Assembly (NCBI GenBank): GCA_009602735.1
Contig: WELA01013495.1
Coordinates: 466,258 to 492,571 of the forward strand
Source of the DNA: Mesotaenium endlicherianum
Taxonomy: Eukaryota; Streptophyta; Zygnematophyceae; Zygnematales; Mesotaeniaceae
Length of the DNA stretch: 26,314 nucleotides
Direction: 5' to 3'
The notes beneath the pieces were generated by a model that was not told the DNA's origin, ran no database searches, and worked only from the letters and a program-made list of their open reading frames with translations. The position numbers and the translations under genes are program-made. This document shows positions 9,662-20,299 of the stretch, in pieces; position 1 is the stretch's first letter, and each line of letters starts with the position of its first letter.

Positions 9662-12591
9662 CCAGCACCAGCAGCGCCGGCAGCAGTGCCAGCTGGAGGA
9701 GCAGCGCGGCAGCTAGTGCTCGCCCAGGAGGCCTCTCCGGGTGGCCAGCCAGCCAGCCCAGTGATCGTGGCCGAGTCGCGCACAGGCAATAAGGGTGGGG
9801 ACATCTGGCGGGGGGTGTGGCAGGCGGGGGCTGGCCGTGCACATTCGCGGCCTCATGGGCGCCTGGTGGGTGGCCCTCTTTGACCCCTCCAAAGAGGTGG
9901 CGGCTGCCGCCCGCCGCGCCTTCCAGGTCCGCGCTCGCCCTCCCACTCTCTTGCTCGCTCGCTCTCTCGCATGCTTGCCCGCACCCCACACCTGTCATGC
10001 GCCCATTTACCTCCTGCCACAGCTCCTCGTCGTGGTCTGTGCTGAGACGGGCGGGCACCAAGTGCCACTGTTGATGCGCGGAGAAAGTTACGGGGTTCTG
10101 GGTTGATGCTCCGGACCCAGAATGGAGCATCTGTCTTCTTGCTCAGTGCTGTGAGCATCTGGGTGGACAGTTGACCACGCGTTCCTTTCTTTGAAGTTTG
10201 GACTGACTACAACCCTGGCTCTGTTGTGGCTATGTAAATTTGTCACGGTTTTCATATGTGCTGTTAAGGCTGTGTTGACCTTGTGTTGAGGGTTCATTGG
10301 GGTTATCTATGCAAGTGTGAGAGCAAGTACGCTCCAAAGGTTAACCACTTCCATTGAGGTGCACGTCGTTTAAGCTCAATGAATATCGCAATCATTACCC
10401 GTTTGCTTACAAGAGCAGATCGCTCTCTAGGAACAGCGCCGGCTTAAAGCTGAGGCACGGTTACATGTGTGTGCGCGCGCATGCGCGCGCGTGGTTGAGC
10501 GTATGTGTGTGCGTGTGTGTGCGCGCGCGCCCACAAGTGCATGTGTGTTCACGCGTGTGCATGGGGATGGATGCATGGTGGGGGGACGGTAGCAGGCGGC
10601 GTTTGCGGCCAAGAGCAAGCAGGTGGAGGCGCTGGCCTTCTGCAGCGCCGAGATCGTTGCACACATCGACGACAACCTCAAGCTTACGCCGCAGACTGTC
10701 GCCGCCGACCGCTCCACCCCCCCCGAAGAGGCTGCGCAGAAACTCGACCAGGTTCGCCGTCTCTGCCCGAAAATGCTGCTCAGCCCCACCCGCTCCTGCC
10801 GCTCCGGGTGTTGCACAGGTTAGGGTCAGGGTGTGAAATTTGTCGTATTAAATCGAAGAGAACAAAGAGGGTTGCCTAAAAGTGCCTACAATTGCCCTAC
10901 AAGTGCTTGCTGTTGCGGATTTGGCTCGCAGGCAGACACATGGCGGAGGTCGACTGATTCCACAAACCGGCTGCACGAGTGTGTGTGTGTGTGCTTGCAC
11001 GCGCGCTTGAGGCTGCAACCATCTCATGTAGCAGGACTGTACTCTTCTCACCCACACTCTCTCACGCCCCGCACTCTCTCTGGAAGGGCACGCAGGTGCA
11101 GTCGGCGTCCCTGCTGGCGCTCGCATCGCTCCTTGACGTCCTCCTCGCCTCCTCATCGCCTGCCCCGCCCGCGCCACCTGGCGCTGGTGCCCCGCCTCGA
11201 GAGGCGAGGGAGGCGGAGGCAGAGGCAGAGGCGGGGGGTCCCACTCCTGCAGCGGCGGTGAGTGCGGAGCTGAGAGCGCGCGTGGAGGAGCGCGTACTGG
11301 CCGTGTGTGCAGCCTACCAGTGGCTCCGGGCGGCGGCCAAGTCCAAGAGTCCAGCTGTCAGGTCGGCGGCCTACCAGCTGCTGCACGTGCTCATCCACCG
11401 CATGCCCCACCGGCTGCCAGCTCAGCAGCTGGCCCCCAGCGTTCTGGGGGGCCTGAGTGAGCCGGACCCCGCCTGCCACGGCGCCATGCTGGACGTGCTC
11501 CTGCTCTTCTCCCGCGCCTTTCCCCAGGTAGGTCGTCTCCCCACCTCCCCCCCTCTGCCACTGCCACGCCCCNNNNNNNNNNNNNNNNNNNNNNNNNNNN
11601 NNNNNNNNNNNNNNNNNNNNNNNNNNNNNNNNNNNNNNNNNNNNNNNNNNNNNNNNNNNNNNNNNNNNNNNNNNNNNNNNNNNNNNNNNNNNNNNNNNNN
11701 NNNNNNNNNNNNNNNNNNNNNNNNNNNNNNNNNNNNNNNNNNNNNNNNNNNNNNNNNNNNNNNNNNNNNNNNNNNNNNNNNNNNNNNNNNNNNNNNNNNN
11801 NNNNNNNNNNNNNNNNNNNNNNNNNNNNNNNNNNNNNNNNNNNNNNNNNNNNNNNNNNNNNNNNNNNNNNNNNNNNNNNNNNNNNNNNNNNNNNNNNNNN
11901 NNNNNNNNNNNNNNNNNNNNNNNNNNNNNNNNNNNNNNNNNNNNNNNNNNNNNNNNNNNNNNNNNNNNNNNNNNNNNNNNNNNNNNNNNNNNNNNNNNNN
12001 NNNNNNNNNNNNNNNNNNNNNNNNNNNNNNNNNNNNNNNNNNNNNNNNNNNNNNNNNNNNNNNNNNNNNNNNNNNNNNNNNNNNNNNNNNNNNNNNNNNN
12101 NNNNNNNNNNNNNNNNNNNNNNNNNNNNNNNNNNNNNNNNNNNNNNNNNNNNNNNNNNNNNNNNNNNNNNNNNNNNNNNNNNNNNNNNNNNNNNNNNNNN
12201 NNNNNNNNNNNNNNNNNNNNNNNNNNNNNNNNNNNNNNNNNNNNNNNNNNNNNNNNNNNNNNNNNNNNNNNNNNNNNNNNNNNNNNNNNNNNNNNNNNNN
12301 NNNNNNNNNNNNNNNNNNNNNNNNNNNNNNNNNNNNNNNNNNNNNNNNNNNNNNNNNNNNNNNNNNNNNNNNNNNNNNNNNNNNNNCCTCCCCCTCCCCC
12401 CCCATTCCCGTGGTTCTGCTTTGTCCTTCTGTCACGCGAGGTAAGAGTTGTGTGTGCGAGAGCTACAATTGCTGGGGTGCAATTGCTGGAGCTTATGTTG
12501 GAGTCAGCCTTTAAGCTTCCCCCGACGGGGTTCGTTGGAGCTTGTCACACTGGGCTTGTGGCGCACCAGCGCCGCACGGAACAGCATGTAC

Positions 12592-12626
<35 letters not shown>

Positions 12627-15600
12627 CGTGCGCATGTGGATGGCATTGCTGCTGCGGCTCTTGCGGTGGCTGCTGCTGCTGCGACGGTGGCGGCGCCAGC
12701 GCCGGCAATGCAAGTGGCAAGTGAGCGGGCTCAGTGGGCAAGCATTGTAGGAGAGAGAGCAGCTTGACAGGAGGCCTGCCGGCATCTGCGCCTGTGCATC
12801 TGCGGGGTATGCAAGCAAGTGACAGAGCAGGTTTGGGGAGAAGAGCAGCTTGCCTGGTGGCGCAGCTGCGTCTGCATGCCTTCCAGCGCTCTGGATTGAT
12901 TGAGCAAGTGAGCAGGTTCGGGAAAGACAGCTGCTTGAGAGGTTGTGTGCGCCGGCACCTGCGCTCACGCCTGGGCCTACGCCTTTGCCTGCATATACAG
13001 CGTACCTGAGTGGGCGAGCGCGTGCGCGCATGAGGGAGCAGGTGTGGGAGGAGGGCGACATGAGGAAGACGCTGCTGCCGCGCCTGTGGGCCTTCCTGCG
13101 CACGGGCGCCCCCGCCTCCGCCGCCGCCTCCTACCCGTGCCTGCTGCCGCTGCTGCAGCAGCTGCTCTCGAGCTCACAGCTGGCGGCCTCTCGCGGCTTC
13201 ACCCGGGAGTTCCTGGCGGCCGTCTGGGACGGCCGCCACGCTGTGACACCTGGCGAAGGCTGGCGGGCCCTGCTCGCCGCCCTGCGCGAGTGCCTCCTCC
13301 TCTCGGTCGCCACCGTCTGTCGGTGCGTCGTTCCCTCCGCACTGCACTCCCAGCTGGATGTGTGCCAGCGCACGCAGCTGTTAGATGTTGGGAGCATCTC
13401 TTTGGCAATTTCGGCTCTTTGTGTAGTGCTTCTGATGGCTCGTGCAACTCGCGCAGAGTGGTGCATGTTCATCTTCTGCGAGCACTCTTCCCGGCTCCCG
13501 GCCGCAGCCAAAGAAAGACACTCCATCTCTGTACCTTTGTTCACACTTACGTCTGTACCTGCATCTGTACCTGCATCCCCATTTGCATCCGCATCCGCAT
13601 CTGCATCTGCGTCTCTGCGGATTCACATATGCGCACATCTGCAACTCTGCGCGCTGCTCCATGGTGCTTGCGGCCTTGCCTGGCTCCTCCTCCCGGGCTA
13701 CGGTCGGCCACCTGCTGTGTTTGTTCCTGAGACAGTTGCTGCAGCTGGAGCACTTTTCAGGCTAGAAAGTTGCACACACCAAGGCCCTCTCTGCCTCTCT
13801 GCCCTCTCCTCCGCCCTTCCTGCTGCTAACGGCCACCCCCACGTCCCACGTGCGCACGCACTTGCCTGCGCCTGCTTGCTGACTTGCGCAGGAGCTCAAC
13901 GGACGGGGAGGCCAAGGAGGAGGATGAGGAGGAGAGCGCCAGCAAGCTCGTCCAGGTGGTGCTTTTGAGCACGTGCTGGCGCGCCTACGCACGCGCCACC
14001 CCCGTCGATGCAGGCGCCGCCGCCGCCGCCGCTGCTGGCACGGCTGCCGAGGAGGAGGGGGGGGACGACCTGGCGGTGTTTCTGGTGGACTCGCTCGTTA
14101 TGCTGGCGCGGCAGGAGCTCAACCGCGAGGCGCGGGGTGACAGGTGTCGCGGGGGCCCTGTGCTGCCGCCCTTCTGGGCGGCGCTCACGGCCGAGTGCGC
14201 CACTTACGCCGCCGCTGCCGCCTCAGGCCCCCCCGCTGCCGCTACTGCCGATGCTGCCCCTGCTGCTGCGGCTGAGGCAGCGGCAGCATCGGCCCCCCTG
14301 GGTCAGGGCGAGCAGGGGACTGGTCATGTGGCAAATGTGGGAGCGGCGATGACACGTGTCGGTGCGTTCTACGCTATGCTGCAGACGGCGGCCGGGCGGC
14401 ATCAGTGGGACAGGCCGTGGGTGCTGGAGGACGCTGCTTGGCCCCTCGTAGCGGCCGTGTATCCCATAGCCCGCAGCTCCTCCCCTGTGAGCCTCAAACT
14501 CTCCCACGCCCCTTTTCTGCGTCATCCTCTGGCTGCCTGCTGCTGCTGCCTATGTCTGCTTCTGCTGTTAGCTGGCAGTGCTGGCAGTGCTGGCGCTGCT
14601 GCTGCTTGGTATCTATCCTGCCTGTTGCCGCCTATTGCCTGCTGTCTGCTGGCTGTCTGCTGCAGCGCTGTCTTCTGCTGCTTGATGTCTCATGCTGCTG
14701 CTCCTGCTGCTGGTGCTGACGACGATGAGGGAACATATGCGGCTCCAGTGCCGCGGGCGTGTGCCGCAGACTAAGCAGGACAGCGACGCGTGTGGTGTGG
14801 TGGGGTCTGACTGGGGCAGGGTGCGGCGGCAGCGGTGCAGCTGCTGGCCCAGATGGTGCGCGCGTACAACCCCCGCTGCTTTGCTCACGCCGCAGCAGCA
14901 GGTGCCTCGGCCCCTTCACCTGCTCCGGAGGAGGAGGAGGAGGCGCGGAAGCAGCCGGCCTCCTTTGAGCCGCGGGAGTTCTTCGCAAGTCGCATCCTGC
15001 CCTGGGCCCTGCCCCTGGACGACCCTGCCGCCGCGCCTGCTGGCCCCGCTGCTTCCCCTGCTCCTGCTTCTGCTACTGCTCCTGCTCCGAGTGGTGGTGG
15101 TAATGCATTGCAGCAGCAGCAGCAGCAGCATGTGGGGCCTGGGGCGCCTGCTGCTGCTGCAGGCAGAGAGCCCCCGCCTCCTCCACTCGCTCCTTCTCGG
15201 GAGCTGGAGCAAGCGAGGGTCCAGCTCGTGGTGGCCTTCTTGGACCGGGGGGGCTTCCAAGAGTACTGGCCGGCAGTGCTGGCGCATCTGACAGATGGCA
15301 GCGTGTGGGGCGTCTCCTCCCGGCAGGCGGCTCTCCTGGCCGCACTGTTGCCCCAGGTGGCGGTGCTGGAGGGGAGGCCGGAGGAGCAGAAAGAGGATGA
15401 GGAGGGGGGAGGGGGGAGGAGGGCAGGGAAGGGGGACCTGGATGCGCCGGCTCTGGCGCTGGCTGCCGGCATGGCCCTCACCGATGCCAACCATCGCAAC
15501 CTGCTCAGGTGCTGTCTCTGGCTCTCTTTCTCTCTCACTCTCTCTCCCTCTCTCTCTGGCTCTCTCCCTCAGGGTGTGTGTGTCTGTGGATAAGTGGACT

Positions 15601-18600
15601 AGTGAGAGTACGAAAGATGTTTGTGTGCGGGCATGTGCGCGCGCGGTGGCGCTTACGTCTAGGTAGCAGTGAATGCATTTCTGGCTCGCCTGTCGTATGA
15701 CTATGCTGCATGTTGAGGTTTCAAAGAGAACCGGGACTGCAGCAGCAGCTGACAAGTGTGCGCGTGGCGTCATCCTGGCACTGGCAGGACTCTCCTGGAG
15801 CTCCACGTGGCAGCGCGAGGAGCCGCAGCAGCACCATCACCAGCAACAGCAGCAGCAGCGACGAGAGCAGCCGCAGCGACGGCAGCAGGCGGGCAAGGGG
15901 CTGCAGCTCTCCTGTCAGATGCGGCGGCTGCGCAGGTGCTGGAGCTGCTGCTCCGACGCGTGGCTGCTGCTGCTGCCCTGCTCTGGCCCCTCCCCTGGCT
16001 GCCCACTGCAGGCGGTGACCCGGAGAAGCATCACCAACAGCAGAGGCAGCAGCAGCGGCAGCAGGGGGGGGGAGAGGTGGGCAACAGAGAGGAGGTGGTG
16101 GCGCTGGCCAGGGCAGCGCTCCTGGCGGCGGGGCCGTGCCTCAAGGCGGCTCTCTCGGCCGCGTCCCTGCCGCCGCACCTGACAGCTGTCAGCACGCAGC
16201 TGCTGCGCACGCTGTTCTGCATCCACTGGGCCTCGCAGCTGCGGGAGGCTGAGCTGGGCCGCCAGGGAGGCGCAACCTCAGGCACCTTGCCTGGGCTTGT
16301 CCCCGGCAAAACCTCTGGCGCGCTGGCAGAGTTGGAAGAGGAGGAGGAGGCGGTCCGTGATGGTGCGGCGGGTGACGACCGTACGGACGACGAGGTGGAG
16401 GAGGACGAGGAAGAGGAGGAGCACGGGGAGAGGCACATGGCAGAGGGCCTTGTTGCGGGAGAGGAAGAGGACGAGGAAGACGAGGAGGAGCTGGAGGAGC
16501 AGGAGGAGCAGGAGCTGCAGGAGGAGGAAGAGGAGGAGAAGGAGGAGGTCTCGGAGGCCCAGAGGGTGAAGCGGGGCATGCAGGCCCTGGCGCGCAGCGC
16601 AGCCAGCGCGTGTGCCGCCGCAGCTGCAGCAGCTCCTCAGGAGAGTGAGGGGGGCCTGCCAGAGGCGATGCGGCAAGAGCTCAGGCGGGCGCTGGGGCCC
16701 TCCATAAGGGCAGCCCTTGCGGCCAAGGTGGACCATGGGGTGTGCGCAGCGTGGGCTCTGCAGCTGCGGCAGGCTGCTTGCCGCCGTCCCGAGGAGGCGG
16801 CTGAACTAGTGACTCTGCTGGTGGCCCCTGCGCGCCCCCTGGGGTGGCCCAAGTGGGCCATGGTGGCGCCACCTCAGCTTGCCTCTGCTGATCCTTCTCT
16901 GGCTGCCTCCTCCTCGGTGCGTGTACACCACTCTATTCTTCTCGCTCTCGCTCTCGCTCTCGCTCTCGCTCTCTGGCTCTCGCTCTCGCTCTCGCTCTCT
17001 GGCTCTGGCTCTCGCTCTCTGGCTCTCGCTCTTGCTCTTGCTCGCGTTCTCGCTCTCGCTTGCTGGCTGCCCTGCCGCTGTGCTGCTGCCCGCTCAGAGT
17101 CGTCTCTTGCACAAAGGACGGTCAGCTTTGCACCCTCAGGGTTTTCTGAAGTCTGGGTGAATAAGATGTAGGCTTTTATTTTGGATCTGGGGGAGGAAGG
17201 CGAAGCTTATAGGACTTACGGTTTCTAGGCTGCAACATGACCCTCGCCGCAACGATGGCATTATTCGTAGCGGCCAGCTCACAAAGCGCTCACTGAGCTT
17301 GCTGCTGCTTACTGTCAGCATGACCCTTTCTTTCCCTGCCCCCCGTTTCCTGGGAGGAGCAGGCGCAGGGGCACGAGGTGCAGGGGGGGCAGTCTGCCGT
17401 GCGATATGCAGGTGCAAATGAGGATGGAGAGCAAAATGGAGATGGAGAGGGAGAGGGCGAGGACGGCTACTGGCGGCTGGCGGCGTTTGCGGCGGCTCTC
17501 ATGGAAGCCCTGGGTCCGCGCGAGATGCTCACAGTCGACGGCGCCGATGCAGCTCCTGCAGCTGCTGCAGCTGCACCTGGCGCAGCTGGTGCTCCCGCCC
17601 CGGGGAACGTGTGGCTGATTGAGGAGCTCCTGTGCGCCGCCGCGGCGTCACAGCTGGCTGCATCGCAGCCAGCGGCAATACAGCTGGCAGCAGTCCCTAC
17701 CACTGAGCGCGGCGGTGGCGCCGCTGCGACCGCCGTTGCGCGCCACGTAGCAGCCACTCTGCTGCCCTTCCTGCGCACATGCGCCAGCTCAGCAGAGCAC
17801 CACCTGCAGGCCCTCCTGGATTCTGTCCTAGAAGCACTCCTCGAGGGGGCGGCAAGCGGGCGGCAGGAGTCGCTGAGCTGTCACCGCCAGGTGCTGACTG
17901 CGCTGCTGCAGAGCGTGGTCCCGCAGGCCGCGGGCGGCAACAGCAGCGGGGGTGGCGGCAGCGGGTGGACCCCCGCCCAGGCCGCCCGCTTCGTCTGCCG
18001 CTCCCTGCTGCAGCCGCAGGTGCCAGCTGGGCTGCTGGCCGAGGTGCTGCCAGCTGTCATGCCGGCGGTGCGCGGCGCCCGCGCTGCCGCCGCCGCTGCG
18101 GGAGCGTTGTCAGCATCCCTGCTGCCGTCTTTGGACGGTGAGCAGATAGAGAAGGCGGTGCTGCTGCGGCTGCGGCGGGTGCTGGCGCTGCCCCCCCTGG
18201 TGGCGTGCGCTCCCGGCTCCCCTTCTGCCTTGGGTCAGTTTCTTCCCCAGGGCTTGCGTCTCGCGAGCCAGCTGTTGTATAACGGTTACAGTTTTCGTTC
18301 TGATGTTGCATTCTCTGGCATCCTCCCTTTGGACATCCTGCCGATAAGCTACCCTTATTGTTGTCTTCTTTTGTTTTGAGGGAGTTAGAGCCCTTCGAGT
18401 TTGCCTGCCACTTGGCGGTGGGACAATCCTGTCCTCTCCCAGGTTGGCTGAGTGGGGGGGATCGTGGGCAATTGTGGGCCTATGGGCTGTGCTGTGCCTG
18501 GGCCTGGGCTTGTGGTTGTGGAGTCCGGGGGGCAACAGAGGCGGAGGCGACGCTGCGTGCGGCCGTGGCATGCTTCCCTCTGCCCCGCACTGCTCGTGCC

Positions 18601-20268
18601 AGTGTCGCTGCCGCAACTTCTGCTACCGGCGGGGGCACCAGGCCTGCTGCTACTGCTGCGGCCTCCGCTGCTCCTGCCTCTGCCGCTTCCGGCTTTGGCT
18701 CGCTCTCTGGTCCTCCCCTCGCGACGGAGGGGGAGGGGGCGGCGCTGCTGGAGGTAATGCGGCACCAGAGTTCCTCCCGGGCGGCCACCGCCGCCGTTGC
18801 GGCGGCTGCTGCAGCAGCCCGCCACCCATCCGCATTCGGCGCACCCTCAGCACCTCCGGCGTATGCCGCTGCGTCGTTCGCCGCAGCGCCAGGGGGCGAG
18901 GACGCGCGGATGGACGCGGCGCTGGCAGAGCTGGCGTGCACCGCGGTGGCGTACAGCTGGCAGCGCCTGGAGCACGACGATTGGGTGTGGCTGTTGGGGT
19001 GCCTGCGGCGCTGGCTGCACTCGTCCACTCTGCTGCTCGAGGAGCTTGTGGAGGCCTGTGCCCCGCTGCCTCCAGACGACGCGCCGGGCGACAAGGCAGC
19101 CGGGACGTCAACGGGTGAGCCCGGGTCGACTGAGTCAGCAGTTGCGGCAGCGCGCCGTGTGGAGGCGGCCTTGGGGGGACCACGGTGCAACGCCGCTGAG
19201 CTGGACAAGCTGCCACGCAGCGCTATTGTCCTCTTCTCCCTGCTGGCGGCACTGCCCCTGCCTGCAGCTGCCGCCGCTCCTCCACTTTCCGATGGCGCAG
19301 GTGCCGGGGCAGGGCCGGGAACTGGCGCGAGTGCAGGTGCAGGTGCGGGGGCAGGGGCGGGTACGGTTGCAGGCGGGGGTGTGGAGGCGGGGGAGCTGGT
19401 GCGAAGGGCGGTGGCCAGGGGCTACGAGGATGTGCTACGGTTGTTCCTGGCACCGGGGCTTGCCCAAATTGCAGCGGCGCTTGCGGGCGGCCCCGCGGCG
19501 GCTGCAGCAGTTGCCACCTGGCGCCTCTCCGCCGGCTCATTCTTCGCGGCGGTCGCGGAGGCGGCGGCGGGCGCCGGCGACAGGAGCGTGGAGGCGGCAG
19601 CTCGCGCGGCCGACCTGTGGGCCGTGGGAGGGGGCAGCACTGTTGCCGCGCTGTACGTGCTCTTGGTGGGGCCCACGAGCTGCAGCCGCTGCAAGGGAGG
19701 AGGAGGGGGAGGAGGGGGAGGCGAGGGAGCGGTGCAGCGCACGGCCTTTGGGCTGCTGACACGCGCCGCCCTTCTGCCAGGTGCCGTGACGCTGGGCCTC
19801 CAGAGCGGTGACGACGGTGATGATGGGGGTGCAGATGCTAGTGCTGCTGCTGTTGAAGGGGAGGAGGAAGTGGCAGAGGAGGAGGAAGGGGGAGAGCGCT
19901 CGCCGGCGCAAGTGGCCAGGCTGCGGCCGGAGCTCCAGCTGCTGCTGGAGGCGGCTCCCTCTCTGGTGCGGGCCTACGACCCGCGCGTCATCTCGCTCGC
20001 TCGAGTAAGCTCTCGCGCATGCATCCATCTGGGGACTGGGCCACGCTTCTTACTCCCGCTTGTTCCCACTCGCTGGTCACACAGCGCCTGCTTTGCCCCT
20101 GCAGACGTGCATGCCACAGGCGCCAAGTGCCGCCATCACTAAACACTTGAGGACATGATTGCGGCTCCAGCTGCCGCTGCTGCCCCTGCCGCCGCTGCTC
20201 CTGCTGCTGCTGCTTCTGCTGAGAGTGAGAAGTGTTGACACCGGGACGGCCCCTTGTGCCCGTCTGTG

Positions 20269-20299
<31 letters not shown>

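Noticed and set aside
9440..9803. Polyalanine frame over the CAG run as an LTN1 exon
   Set aside because: Exons 5 and 6 join in phase without it and the join matches the family alignment.
11422..12435. Long minus-strand frame across the N gap, and the + strand frame 10979-12514
   Set aside because: Their length comes from Ns being read as open. Only 11096-11527 of the + frame is a supported exon.
14885..16579. Long minus-strand frames rich in Ser, Leu or Ala within LTN1
   Set aside because: They are shadows of GC-rich, GAG/CTG-repeat exons on the + strand and have no domain of their own.
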